A stretch of 64,000 nt of DNA from Marinobacter nitratireducens. Its GTDB lineage: Bacteria > Pseudomonadota > Gammaproteobacteria > Pseudomonadales > Oleiphilaceae. The translations under genes and the position numbers were made by a program. This document shows, piece after piece, positions 43,796-53,185 of this stretch (within the stretch, counting starts at the first letter, position 1; every line of letters begins with the position of its first letter). The stretch covers positions 310,001-374,000 of the forward strand of contig NZ_ANIE01000003.1 of the NCBI RefSeq assembly GCF_000708045.1. Direction: 5' to 3'. Below the pieces are notes generated by a model. That model was given only the letters and a program-made list of their open reading frames with translations, ran no database searches and had not been told where the DNA came from.

Positions 43796-44905
43796 ATGTC
43801 GCAGGGAGAGCGGAATAGGAATGCTGCTTTTGCCATAGCGAGCGCTGTGCTTGCGGTTGTAATGGCTGGGTCTGTTGTTGAGTGGGCCTTGAGGGCGTAC
43901 AGCAATACCATTAGCGAATCTGAGTCTATGGACGATGGCTTTGTGCTCTACGATCCGGCCCTTGGATGGAAACTGAATCCGGGATGGTCCGGGCAGCACC
44001 ATCACTACGATTTTAATGTCAGCTACTCTGTAAATGAGGAGGGGTTCCGAGGACCCGTCCCCGGGCGACTGACGGGCGATCCTGATATTTTCTTCGTAGG
44101 CGATTCATTTACATTCGGATTGGGCGTCAATGACTCCGAGACATTTGTAGCGGCTCTGAACAGGAAGCACTCTGAGGATACGGTTCGGTTCTCAAATCTG
44201 GGAGTGCCGGGCTATGCCCCGGACCAATCGCTTTTAGCTTTGGAACCTATACTGAAGTTTCAGCCCAGTAGCGTTATTTGGGTTGTCTACCTTGGTAACG
44301 ATCTTCTTGATATTCGGTACCGGTTCCCATTACAGGCAGCGTATGGTAAGCCATTCTTTGATCTGGTCGGCGACCGGTTAGCATTGCGAAACAGCCCGGT
44401 TCCTATGGTGAGCAAGTCCACCTCGTTCCGCCCTGATTCTGTCCAGTCGGCGATTTTAAGAGACTTTGAGCTGTATAGCGCGGGGCGGGATGCCTTGAAT
44501 GAGTTTCAGATAGGCAGGCGCCTGAATAGCCTGGTGGGCATTGATGAGCCTGGCCTGACCCAATATCTCGAAAAGGCGAACGAACAGGACATTCAGCTGT
44601 TCATGGCAATCACTTCTCGTGCCCAAACGTTGCTGAGGGGCGCCGGGGTGGAGCTTGAATTCGTTTTAATGCCTGGTTCTGGGTATTTCAGGGAGGGAAC
44701 AGTGCCTGGGATATATCAACAAACGCTGGAACTGCAGCTCTCTCAGGCATTTGATCGGTTGGGTATCAGAGCCGTGAGTCTGGGCCCTCAATTAAGTAAA
44801 TTGTATGATCAAGGACAGGTGTTGTTTCACCCGAACGAAGGGCATTTGACAGCCGTTGGCCATTCGAGAGTGAGCGAGATCCTTGACCAGGCATTCAGTT
44901 GGTGA
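43796..44905 (+). CDS. Membrane-anchored SGNH/GDSL hydrolase-like protein
   Basis: This 369-residue protein has an N-terminal membrane helix (residues about 12-34) and an SGNH fold: FFVGDSFTFGLGV (block I, Ser104), WVVYLGNDLLD (Asn, block III), and a late HPNEGHLTAVGH (catalytic His region). GAGGTGA five bases before ATG 43796 decides the start. Such proteins are O-acetyl or other acyl esterases or transferases of cell-surface glycans. Conserved adjacency to carbamoyltransferase, SxtJ and DUF5989 suggests one modification module. It is the last gene before a strong bidirectional terminator. Confidence 0.82.
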   Translation: MSQGERNRNAAFAIASAVLAVVMAGSVVEWALRAYSNTISESESMDDGFVLYDPALGWKLNPGWSGQHHHYDFNVSYSVNEEGFRGPVPGRLTGDPDIFFVGDSFTFGLGVNDSETFVAALNRKHSEDTVRFSNLGVPGYAPDQSLLALEPILKFQPSSVIWVVYLGNDLLDIRYRFPLQAAYGKPFFDLVGDRLALRNSPVPMVSKSTSFRPDSVQSAILRDFELYSAGRDALNEFQIGRRLNSLVGIDEPGLTQYLEKANEQDIQLFMAITSRAQTLLRGAGVELEFVLMPGSGYFREGTVPGIYQQTLELQLSQAFDRLGIRAVSLGPQLSKLYDQGQVLFHPNEGHLTAVGHSRVSEILDQAFSW

Positions 44906-44918
44906 TGTTCCGGGATTA

Positions 44919-44951
44919 GAGAAAGGGGGGTAATCATCCCCCCCTTTCTCT
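44919..44951. terminator. Bidirectional terminator between SGNH gene and prsT
   Basis: GAGAAAGGGGGG (44919-44930) pairs perfectly with CCCCCC-TTTCTC (44939-44950) around a short loop. Flanking A/T-rich runs (TTTCTC on either strand) serve both converging transcripts. Confidence 0.85.
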
Positions 44952-44959
44952 CATAGCTG

Positions 44960-47662
44960 TCAGCCTCGCTCCCCAATCCCCTCAAGTATCACCTTTGCTT
45001 CGGCATTTTTTCCCGTGGCTTTATAGGCCTCTGCTAAATGCATGGCGATCTCGTCAGAGTTCGGCTGCAGTTTGTAAGCCTTCTCCAAAACAGGAAGACT
45101 CTCTTCGGCCTTGCCTGCCTTGAGCAGAATCCAGCCATAAGTATCTGCGATCGCGGCGTTTTCAGGGTTCAGCTCGTAAGCTCGGCCTGCGAGCTCCATG
45201 GCCCGTGCGTCGCCTTCTTCATGATAGAGCCAAGCCAGGTTGTTCAACGCAACAACGTTATCTGAGGTGATGTCGAGAAGGGCCTCGTAAGCGGATTTTG
45301 CTTTCTCAGTCTGCTGCTCGTTTTGATACAGCATCGCCGCATTCATCAGCAGAGTAGGGTTAGAGGGGTAGCTCTCCAACGCTGCGGCAGCCGCTTTAAG
45401 AGCACTGTCTTTTCGACCGTCTTTCTGGAGTGTTCGGATGTAGGCCACGTGGGTGTTGGCAGAGTCGTCCTTGGTGAGAGCGAGCTCATACAGCTCTGCG
45501 GCTTGCCGGAACTCTCCCTCCTGTTCGTAGAACGTCGCTTCTATCAAGTACGGATTGGCTGAATCAGGGTGAGCCTGTTTGGCCTCCTGAATAATGTTCC
45601 GCGCTTCGCTTTCGTCACCTGACTGGAAGGCGAGGTCAGCGGCTTGAAGTGATACACGTTCACTCTCAGGGAAAAGCACTCGGGCTCGGTCCAGAACGGT
45701 CTTGGCTTGCTCGGGGTTGCTCTTGCGTAGCCTCGTTGAGACCGCACTGTAGATATTAATCACAGCAGGTTCGGCCGCTGATGGTACGTTCTCTTCGGTC
45801 CGCTCAAGCAGTGTTGCGGAAAGCGAGTCAGCCTGGGTGTTGTCACCATTGGTCAACGCTGCTTCAAGCAAGACAAGCTTCGGTCCGACGGCATCTGGCT
45901 GGTCCTCAGAAAGCTGTGTTACCAGCTCAAGAACCGCGTCCTGAGAGCTTACCCGGGAGAATCCTGCCAGCGCTGCACGGTTATCTGCATTCAGCTCAAG
46001 GGCAGTTCTGAAGAGGGCTCTGGCGTTGTCGGATTTGTCCTGAGTCATGGCCAGGTTGCCAAGCGCTACCAGTGGCGCGGTAGATTCGGGGAATGCCTTC
46101 CTTGCGCGCTCAAAATAATCCTGAGCCTCACCTTGCTCGCCGGCTTCCAATGCAAGCTGTCCCCTTGTAAGAATTGCCGTCATGCTGTCCGGGGAATCCT
46201 TGATCCATTGATCGGCAACCGAAACAGCCTTTGTCGGCTGCTCAGAACGAAGGTAGGCCTGAATCAGCACCGCTCGCGCGGATTCGTTATCGGGCGCGGC
46301 TTCTTTGACTGTGTTGGCACTCTTTATAGCATCGTCGAATCGACCAATTTCGATGAGATAGCGAGCGTAGCGGATCCGAAGTTCATGATTGTCAGGATTC
46401 TGCTGAAGAGACTTCTGGATCAGCGCCTCACCGGTGTCCTGGTCGCCCGTTGAAAGCGCGGCGATGCCGGCAAGCGCAAGCGTTGCTGGGTTGCTGTCCG
46501 AGTCGTCCAGATCTTCGAGGACAGATTTTGCGCCCTCAGGGTCTTTTAGCTGAAGCCGAGTAGCGGCAAGCAGGCGGCTGGCTTCACTGTCGTGGGTCAT
46601 CTCAGCAATGGGCGCCAAGAGCTTCTCTGCTTCTTCAACTCTTCCCTGGCGGAAACGGATCATTCCCAGCATCAGGTTGCTTTGTTCGTGGCTTGGAGCC
46701 TGACGAAGAATTTCTTCGAGATACTTGGCCGCTTCGTTCAGGTCTCCGCGGTTATAGGCATCCTGAGCCGCGATAAGATTGCTACGAACCATGCCCGGAC
46801 CGGACTTGGCCAGAATCTCTTCATAGACAAATGCCTCCGAAGATTTTCCCTGGGCTCGCAGGACAGAAATCAACGCTGAAATGGTTTCATACTTACGCCG
46901 GGTCATGACATCAAACTGACCGATATCCTCCAGCGCCTTGATATAGGCTTCTTCAGCGGCTTCCCATTGTTCGCGGGCCTGGGCAAGCTGGCCTTTCCAG
47001 AGCCAGAGTTCAGGTTCTTGCGGATCCAGCTTTTCGGCCTCCGCCAGGTACTGGTCGACAGCCTGCTGATTGTCCTCGCTGAACGCGAGGCGGGAGAGAC
47101 CTATCAGAGGTAACGGAGAGTTTGTGTCGATTTCCTGAGCGCTTTCAAACGCCGCACGTGCTTTGTCTGTCTTTCCGGAGGCATGGTAGATCTTGGCTTC
47201 CAGTATTTTTCCTTTGAGTTCCTTGGCTCTATCACCAAACGACGCTTCTGAAAGTGCACGGAGGGCCTCTTTGAAGTCCCTCTGATAGAAGTTTGCCTCG
47301 GCACGAATCAGGCTGGCTCGGGTCTGGTTTGCCTGGCTGATATCTGTCTCGTTCTCTTCCATCGCGTCGAGAAGCTGATCAAGCTGACGCTCGGCATTTT
47401 CGGCATCACCGGCTTTAAGCAGGTTCTCCAGGATAACGAAGTAGGGGTCGGGTTGATCTGCTTGCAGTTCGATAGCGCTGCGGGCTTCGAGGGTACTGGC
47501 TTTCAACTCCCCCTGGCGCTGAAAGAAACGAGCCTGATCCAGGTGGCTGATGTACTGAATTTCTTCCTGCGTCATTTCCTTCGCTTCTTCGCCACATCCG
47601 GCCATTGTCAGAGCGATGGCCGTGGAGAGGAGAGTCGTTCGCGCTAGCTGTAGTGCTTTCAT
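44960..47662 (-). CDS. prsT: PEP-CTERM system TPR-repeat lipoprotein PrsT
   Basis: This 900-residue lipoprotein has a signal ending in lipobox MAGC. The rest is almost wholly tetratricopeptide repeats: a run of about twenty 34-residue helical pairs with A-L-A-Y-P hallmarks, ending in SLPVLEKAYKLQPNSDEIAMHLAEAYKATG. Length and architecture match the exosortase-associated PrsT family (TIGR02917). ATG 47662 has AAGGA seven bases upstream; the open frame extends to 47716 without a ribosome site. It probably acts in the periplasm or outer membrane as a scaffold for PEP-CTERM export and EPS secretion. It follows prsR closely (50 nt). Confidence 0.92.
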   Translation of the reverse strand: MKALQLARTTLLSTAIALTMAGCGEEAKEMTQEEIQYISHLDQARFFQRQGELKASTLEARSAIELQADQPDPYFVILENLLKAGDAENAERQLDQLLDAMEENETDISQANQTRASLIRAEANFYQRDFKEALRALSEASFGDRAKELKGKILEAKIYHASGKTDKARAAFESAQEIDTNSPLPLIGLSRLAFSEDNQQAVDQYLAEAEKLDPQEPELWLWKGQLAQAREQWEAAEEAYIKALEDIGQFDVMTRRKYETISALISVLRAQGKSSEAFVYEEILAKSGPGMVRSNLIAAQDAYNRGDLNEAAKYLEEILRQAPSHEQSNLMLGMIRFRQGRVEEAEKLLAPIAEMTHDSEASRLLAATRLQLKDPEGAKSVLEDLDDSDSNPATLALAGIAALSTGDQDTGEALIQKSLQQNPDNHELRIRYARYLIEIGRFDDAIKSANTVKEAAPDNESARAVLIQAYLRSEQPTKAVSVADQWIKDSPDSMTAILTRGQLALEAGEQGEAQDYFERARKAFPESTAPLVALGNLAMTQDKSDNARALFRTALELNADNRAALAGFSRVSSQDAVLELVTQLSEDQPDAVGPKLVLLEAALTNGDNTQADSLSATLLERTEENVPSAAEPAVINIYSAVSTRLRKSNPEQAKTVLDRARVLFPESERVSLQAADLAFQSGDESEARNIIQEAKQAHPDSANPYLIEATFYEQEGEFRQAAELYELALTKDDSANTHVAYIRTLQKDGRKDSALKAAAAALESYPSNPTLLMNAAMLYQNEQQTEKAKSAYEALLDITSDNVVALNNLAWLYHEEGDARAMELAGRAYELNPENAAIADTYGWILLKAGKAEESLPVLEKAYKLQPNSDEIAMHLAEAYKATGKNAEAKVILEGIGERG

Positions 47663-47712
47663 GCCCTGTTCCTTCGTTAATCGGGTCTTGTTTCGAATTC
47701 CGCGTTTGCGCT

Positions 47713-49137
47713 TCAAGTACCGGTTTCGGTTTGTGACGTTTCGATCCTGTACTTGTCGGTCAGGTTGTATAGGGTTGGCCGGGTGATTCCGAGCAACCGG
47801 GAGGCCTGAGCCATATTAAAATTGCAGGATCTCAATGCCTGAATAATAGCTTGCCGCTCGGCGATTTCACGTACCTGGCGCAGATTGAGCTGGTTGCCAG
47901 TTACGGTCCCGTCACAGGAAAGCTCCAGGTCCTCGGCGGTGACGCGCTTTCCGTCGGCCATGATGGTCGCGCGCTTCACTTTGTTGATCATCTCGCGGAC
48001 GTTACCCGGCCAGCTATAGCTGCTGATGGCGTTGACGGCATCCTCAGCGAAAGAGAGGTTAGGGCGGTCGAGTTCCTTGCCCAGAGTCTTGAGAAGCGAT
48101 TGTGCGATGACAAGGGCGTCCCCATCACGTTCCCGAACAGATGGAACATCAAGCGTAATTTCGCTGATGCGGTAATAGAGATCTTCGCGGAAGTCTCCGG
48201 CATCGATCAGGTCTTTGACGTTGCGGTGGGTGGCGCATACCACTCTCACGTCGACTGGGATTGGTTGAACGGAGCCGACGCGATCAACCATGCGTTCCTG
48301 CAGAAAGCGCAGTAGTTTGGCCTGGAGCGCCATGGGCATATCCCCGATTTCGTCCAGGAACAGCGTGCCCCCATTGGCACTCTCTATCTTGCCCTTTTTG
48401 CTTTGAGTGGCCCCGGTAAAGGCCCCTTTCTCATAGCCGAAGAGTTCACTTTCGAGCAGGTTTTCGGGAATCGCAGCACAGTTGATGGCGGCAAATGGTT
48501 TACCGGCTCGGGGACTGAGGTCGTGAAGGGCGCGGGCCAGTAGCTCCTTGCCAGTACCGGTTTCCCCGGTGATCAGAGTAGTAACATCTGTCGGGGCAAC
48601 TTTCTCAAGCGTACGGCAAATACCAAGCATCTGGGGACTGGCTGCTACGATGCCTTTGATATTGGTGCCATTGCCCTGGCGAGCCAACGCCTGGTTTTCT
48701 CGCTCAAGCTCTGCGAGCCGGAAAGCGCGATTGACCACAAAGGTGAGAATGTCGGCATCCAGAGGTTTCTGGTAAAAGTCAGACGCGCCCATTCCGATGG
48801 CTTTGACGGCGTTTTCCTTATCCTCCCGTCCGGTCACGACGATTACTTTGGTCATCGGCGACAATCGGAGGATGTCTTCTAACAGGGCAAAACCTTCAGT
48901 GGCACCGCCGGGATCTGGCGGCAAACCTAAATCCAGTGTAACAACGTCAGGTTCTTCACGTCTCAAGGCGGCTAGCGCAGAGTCTCTGTCAGACGCGACG
49001 GCCACTTCCAGATCTTCACTGAAGCACCACCTCATCTGACTCTGCAGGCCGGGATCATCCTCTACAATCAGGAGTCGTCTAGTCACAACAGCAACATGTC
49101 CCTTGTTTGTATTTTTTACAGCGTCGGGATCTTCCAT
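47713..49137 (-). CDS. prsR: Sigma-54-dependent response regulator PrsR
   Basis: This 474-residue NtrC-type activator has a receiver domain with phospho-acceptor Asp69 ([13 protein letters not shown]), and Lys124 in FYQKPLD. The AAA+ domain has Walker A GETGTGKE (191-198), the sigma-54 contact loop GAFTGA (238-243) and [13 protein letters not shown] Fis-type helix-turn-helix lies near the C-terminus ([18 protein letters not shown]). It matches the PEP-CTERM regulator family (TIGR02915). ATG 49137 is supported by AAGGA six bases upstream. It is the natural activator of the -24/-12 promoters at 40375 and 37917. Confidence 0.95.
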   Translation of the reverse strand: MEDPDAVKNTNKGHVAVVTRRLLIVEDDPGLQSQMRWCFSEDLEVAVASDRDSALAALRREEPDVVTLDLGLPPDPGGATEGFALLEDILRLSPMTKVIVVTGREDKENAVKAIGMGASDFYQKPLDADILTFVVNRAFRLAELERENQALARQGNGTNIKGIVAASPQMLGICRTLEKVAPTDVTTLITGETGTGKELLARALHDLSPRAGKPFAAINCAAIPENLLESELFGYEKGAFTGATQSKKGKIESANGGTLFLDEIGDMPMALQAKLLRFLQERMVDRVGSVQPIPVDVRVVCATHRNVKDLIDAGDFREDLYYRISEITLDVPSVRERDGDALVIAQSLLKTLGKELDRPNLSFAEDAVNAISSYSWPGNVREMINKVKRATIMADGKRVTAEDLELSCDGTVTGNQLNLRQVREIAERQAIIQALRSCNFNMAQASRLLGITRPTLYNLTDKYRIETSQTETGT

Positions 49138-49157
49138 CCCGATCCTTCCATAGCTAA

Positions 49158-49186
49158 ATTCTCAACTGAACATTGACACTTTGCAA
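49158..49186 (-). promoter_or_regulatory. Possible sigma-70 promoter for prsR-prsT
   Basis: On the minus strand, TTGCAA, a 17-bp spacer and GAGAAT lie in the 81-bp gap between prsK and prsR. The leader would be only about 14 nt. It is a consensus-only suggestion that prsR can be transcribed apart from prsK. Confidence 0.3.
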
Positions 49187-49218
49187 TGCTTTGATCATGA
49201 GAAGTTTAGAATAGACAG

Positions 49219-51345
49219 TTAATTGACGCCTTCTTTGGGCTGGGGAGTGTCAGAAACTGAACTATTTGTCGGTTCTTTGGCCAACTCTGCAATCAGAGGG
49301 ATGCGGACCGAGAAGCATGAGCCCACGCCAGGCTCGCTGGTAACGTCAATATTGCCGCCCAGCTTCTGGATGTATTCCCGTGCCTGATAGGCGCCAATGC
49401 CCATACCGGTAAGCCCTTTTGTGCTCTCAAACGGTTTGAACAACTGCGTACTGATGAACTCCTCGGTCATTCCCGAACCGGTATCCTGAATAAACAGCAC
49501 CACACTGCCACGTGTGTTTTTGATTGTCAGGGTGATCTCGCCGTCTGCCGGTGTCGCATCCTGCGCATTCTGAATCAGGTGTCCGAGGACACTTCTGAGC
49601 TGCTCTGCATCTGCTTTGACAACCATAGACTCTGCAGTTCCCTCAAACTGTGGCGGCGGTTGTTGTCGGCCGTAATGCTCAACAAGCTGAGCCACCATGG
49701 CTGCAAGGTCTATAGGCGTGCAGGTGTCAGTATCATCGCGGGAGGGCTTGCGTATATGATCGACCAGGTTCGACATTTTTCGCACGGCGTGTTCGGTGGT
49801 GTTGATCATATCGTCAATGAACGCCGGGTTGTTTCGATGTTTGGGCGCGTTTTTGACGAGAAGAGAGAGCTGTGCGATCACGGTTTTCAGGTCGTGGACC
49901 ATGAAGGCCGAGGCCTTGCTAACAGCTTCAAACTGCATGGCACGAGACAGCCGGTTCTGTGCGTCGGCCTGGGCCAGAAGGTTGCAAGCCTGGCGAGCAA
50001 CAACCTTGATCAGGTCGAAGTTTTCCCAGTTCAATTCGACCCGTGCGTACGGGTTACCGACCATGGCAATGCCATAGAGCTCGTTGTCCAGAAACAGGGG
50101 AATAATCAGCCACGCATCGGGCGTCTGGGAGATGGCGTCGGGAATTTCGACCAGGTTGTAGCTGACCGGGTCATTGCGGTACTCATGAAGATTGATAATC
50201 CACTCACGGTCGCGGAAAAAACGGACCAACTCTGCGTCCTCATCAATCATGGTGTACTTGGGCATGGTGAGGTTGATTGATGAATTTAGGCTGTAGCTGT
50301 TCTGATCATTTTTGAGCCAAAGCGCCCCGGCGTTGCTTTCTACAAGTGCGGCCAGAATCCGGATAACCCGCTGGGGTAACGGGGGCTCCTGGCTCAGGTC
50401 CGAAAGCTCCCGGGTCATTTTCAGCCATTCTTCCCGGTAATCGTATTTGTAATCGAAAAAGTTCTGGCTGATCAAAACCATCAACTTCGCACGAATTCGG
50501 CGGGATACCAGCAGCGTGACCAGGAAGGTCAGGGAAATAGTCAGAAACAGCACTTGGAGAGCTTCGCCCCAATCCCCGCCGAGTGCGCGCACATAGTAGC
50601 CGCCGATTGAGAGGAAGAGCAGGTAGCCACCCGCAAAGACGAGTGTTCCCGCGTGGAAGACGGCCGAACGGGATAGCTGAAAATCGACGGGTTGTTTGCG
50701 GGTATTGATCACGTTCACTGCAAACAGTGGTACCAGCAAGGCATTCACCAGGCCTCGCGCATTCCAGAACGAATCGGCAATCTCGCCAAAGAGCAGGGCG
50801 TCGGCATACATGAAGAAATCAAAGGCGAAGATGGTCGCGATGCCGATGCAGATGTATTTAAGGCTGGACCTTCCGAATCCCGGATGGTTACGCCAGATTT
50901 GTTCGACCAGAGACAGGGCAAGCAGTGAAAGCGCGATCTGCCCCAACACTTTGGTTTTGCCGTCGAGGACCGACAAACCCGCAAAGTATTCAAGCAAACC
51001 GAAGGTGACCAGAAGTACAAGCAGGGCCACCGCAGAAGTGCCAAGCACTCTCTTTAGACGACCGGTAATGTTGCCCTGGCGAAAGGAGTCCCTGAGCATG
51101 GCGAAGAGCAGGGTGATCCACGATGCGTCGCGCAGCAGTTCAAGAAAATATCGGATGAAGAAACCGGGGAAGTCCCAAAGCGTCTGGGTGACGAGTGCCG
51201 AGGCCCAAATGGTCGTTACCAATGCAGACAAAAAGAGCGCCCGATCTACGTCGCGCCTGAGATATCGGGTGGCTACCAGCACCGACAGCAGCGCAAACAT
51301 GATGGCTGCAGCGGCGTGGCTGATGAGGCTGAAATCGCTGAGCAT
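49219..51345 (-). CDS. prsK: PEP-CTERM system histidine kinase PrsK
   Basis: This 708-residue membrane kinase has eight or so hydrophobic segments in residues 1-300, then a GAF-like region (about 320-470). The dimerisation/phosphoacceptor helix carries His484 (VHDLKTVIAQLS), and a HATPase_c domain follows (NAQDATP, DTGSGMTEEFI, GMGIGAYQAREYIQKLGG). It matches TIGR02916. It should phosphorylate PrsR Asp69. The signal sensed is unknown; the large multi-helix sensor suggests a membrane or envelope cue. AAGGG/AGG precede ATG 51345. Upstream on the same strand is an SDR gene with a 51-bp gap. Confidence 0.93.
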   Translation of the reverse strand: MLSDFSLISHAAAAIMFALLSVLVATRYLRRDVDRALFLSALVTTIWASALVTQTLWDFPGFFIRYFLELLRDASWITLLFAMLRDSFRQGNITGRLKRVLGTSAVALLVLLVTFGLLEYFAGLSVLDGKTKVLGQIALSLLALSLVEQIWRNHPGFGRSSLKYICIGIATIFAFDFFMYADALLFGEIADSFWNARGLVNALLVPLFAVNVINTRKQPVDFQLSRSAVFHAGTLVFAGGYLLFLSIGGYYVRALGGDWGEALQVLFLTISLTFLVTLLVSRRIRAKLMVLISQNFFDYKYDYREEWLKMTRELSDLSQEPPLPQRVIRILAALVESNAGALWLKNDQNSYSLNSSINLTMPKYTMIDEDAELVRFFRDREWIINLHEYRNDPVSYNLVEIPDAISQTPDAWLIIPLFLDNELYGIAMVGNPYARVELNWENFDLIKVVARQACNLLAQADAQNRLSRAMQFEAVSKASAFMVHDLKTVIAQLSLLVKNAPKHRNNPAFIDDMINTTEHAVRKMSNLVDHIRKPSRDDTDTCTPIDLAAMVAQLVEHYGRQQPPPQFEGTAESMVVKADAEQLRSVLGHLIQNAQDATPADGEITLTIKNTRGSVVLFIQDTGSGMTEEFISTQLFKPFESTKGLTGMGIGAYQAREYIQKLGGNIDVTSEPGVGSCFSVRIPLIAELAKEPTNSSVSDTPQPKEGVN

Positions 51346-51396
51346 CCCTTGCTACCTGCGTCTTCTCCGGGGCTTGTGGACCGCTGAACGCGGGCC

Positions 51397-52344
51397 TCAC
51401 ACCGGCTTTTTGTTGTCCCGGTAAAACCGGAAGATTTCCATGAGCGGTCGTTTGGGTTCGAAATCAAACTCTCGAGCGAACGCTCTGCCGTCTATAACGA
51501 CAGGATACTTGAAAAAGGCCATCAGATACGATGGAAAACTTCTCAGCTTCAGAGTGTTAAGAATAAATTTTGGCACTGCCGGCGGAATTGATGGTATCGG
51601 GATTCGTCGGCAACCACACAGTTTCAGCGCGTGCTGATACGCAACCCAGTCCTGAGGTGCGACATTGAACACACCGCGCACAGGCTTGTTGTAGGCGAGC
51701 ACAATGGCGTCTGACATGTCGTCAATGTGGATGAACTGCATCATTGGAGAGAATCCTGCCAACACCGGTGCGCGTTCACTGGCAAGCAGTGTGCTCATGG
51801 TGTTTCGCACGCCCGGGCCTACGATGTTGCAGGGGCGCAGGATCGTAATGTTGAGGTCCGGGTAGCGCCAGAGGTATATATTGGCGAGGTTTTCCAGTTC
51901 CACCGAATCGACCAGATCAGCGCTCAGGCCGACGCTCTTGAGTGGGGCGGATTCATCGATGAGGGCCGGGTTGTAGGCAACGGCACCATAGACGTGAAAC
52001 GTGGAGAGTACGACAACTCTTTTGATGCCGTACTTGTGGCTCAGATCCAGAAGCTTCTGTGTGCCGAGAACATTGGCGTTATAGCGTCTCATGCGAGTCA
52101 GTTCGCTGGACATGATGCGGCCCAGGTGAATCACGCCATCAAACTGGTAGCGCCGGAAAAGGTCCTCGAATACCCGCTTGGTGAAGTCGATCCGGTAGCT
52201 CGGAATATCATCGCCCAGATAGACCTGCTCTCGAAAATCTACTGCGACCAGGTCGCAAGTATCCCTGAGCTGGCTGATGACTTTCTGGGCCAGGGCACCC
52301 GCAGCGCCTGTTACAAGAATGTGGGGTCTACGTTGTTGCGTCAT
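51397..52344 (-). CDS. NAD(P)-binding extended-SDR protein lacking the YxxxK pair
   Basis: This 315-residue Rossmann protein has ILVTGAAGALAQKV (glycine-rich loop) and VVVLSTFHVYGA (the Ser of the triad), with extended-SDR features such as ILRPCNIVGPG. The Tyr-x3-Lys catalytic pair is not present where expected: the segment around residues 140-155 reads LSADLVDSVELENL, with Asp and Ser in the Tyr and Lys positions. It may be a non-catalytic binder or use other residues. It shares a start/stop overlap with the acyltransferase gene upstream, so the two are co-translated. The substrate is unknown. Confidence 0.8.
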   Translation of the reverse strand: MTQQRRPHILVTGAAGALAQKVISQLRDTCDLVAVDFREQVYLGDDIPSYRIDFTKRVFEDLFRRYQFDGVIHLGRIMSSELTRMRRYNANVLGTQKLLDLSHKYGIKRVVVLSTFHVYGAVAYNPALIDESAPLKSVGLSADLVDSVELENLANIYLWRYPDLNITILRPCNIVGPGVRNTMSTLLASERAPVLAGFSPMMQFIHIDDMSDAIVLAYNKPVRGVFNVAPQDWVAYQHALKLCGCRRIPIPSIPPAVPKFILNTLKLRSFPSYLMAFFKYPVVIDGRAFAREFDFEPKRPLMEIFRFYRDNKKPV

Positions 52345-53159
52345 CAGAACAGCCTTTTCCTTTCGCTGAGTCCCTTGTCAATCAGACGGTTAATTTCGGC
52401 CTTAACCATTTCAACCCGTTCCGTTACCTGTTCCTCTGGAATTTCCAGATCATCGAAATGCATGGGATCACCAAAGTTGAGATGGACCTTGGCTGGGAAC
52501 ACGACCGGGAGTGCGACGGGGGCGTAGGGAATGCCGAGGGCTTTGGCGAGCGGTTTGATGTTTGCAATCGCAGGAATGGTTTCCTCGCACCCGACCACGC
52601 CGACCGGAACAATCGGGGCGTTATATTTCATTGCCAGGTGCATGAAGCCATTTCCGAACCGCTTGAGTTCGTAGCGGTCGTGATAGAGCTTCCCGGAGCC
52701 GCGCACACCTTCGGGGAATACGATCACCGCTTCATCATTGGCCAGCATCTTGGCGCAGTTCACAGGGTCACCCAGTACCGCTCCAACTTCGTTGAGGAGA
52801 TTGCCCAGCCAGGGGACGGTTGGGAAGAAGCGTTCGATCATTGCTCTGGGAATTCGGGGGTCTTTTTTTCGTGAGGCCAGGGCGTAGCCGATCAGCAGGC
52901 CGTCGATCGGGAGCTGACCGCTGTGGTTTGCAATGATCAGAACCGGTCCATCGGCGGGGATCTTTTCAACGCCGTGAGCGGATACCCGGAAGTATTTCTC
53001 GTAAATCTGTTTGGTCAATGAAAAACCGTATTTGACCGCATCGGCATTAAACCCCCATGGGTCGTAGCCCAATGTGCCTATTGGCTTGCGAATGCGGTTG
53101 ATGTGTTGGTCCAGTTCCGCTGGAACCAACTTGGATTTCAGAAACGTTCCCAGACTCAT
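52344..53159 (-). CDS. Lysophospholipid acyltransferase family protein (PlsC-like)
   Basis: This 271-residue protein of the LPLAT superfamily is predicted to acylate a lysophospholipid or similar acceptor at the inner membrane. The acyltransferase block I reads NHSGQLPIDG (a H-x6-D form seen in one LPLAT branch), with FPEGVRGSGK as block III and APIVPVGVVGCEE as block IV. There is no strong membrane helix. The stop codon overlaps the start of the downstream SDR gene by one base. It lies 26 bases from the mutarotase gene. Confidence 0.85.
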   Translation of the reverse strand: MSLGTFLKSKLVPAELDQHINRIRKPIGTLGYDPWGFNADAVKYGFSLTKQIYEKYFRVSAHGVEKIPADGPVLIIANHSGQLPIDGLLIGYALASRKKDPRIPRAMIERFFPTVPWLGNLLNEVGAVLGDPVNCAKMLANDEAVIVFPEGVRGSGKLYHDRYELKRFGNGFMHLAMKYNAPIVPVGVVGCEETIPAIANIKPLAKALGIPYAPVALPVVFPAKVHLNFGDPMHFDDLEIPEEQVTERVEMVKAEINRLIDKGLSERKRLF

Positions 53160-53185
53160 GAGCTTTCCTGTTTGAAAAGGCGAGA

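Noticed and set aside
49579..50280. A 233-codon plus-strand open frame opposite prsK.
   Set aside because: It is the shadow of a conserved histidine kinase; the translated sequence shows no domain.
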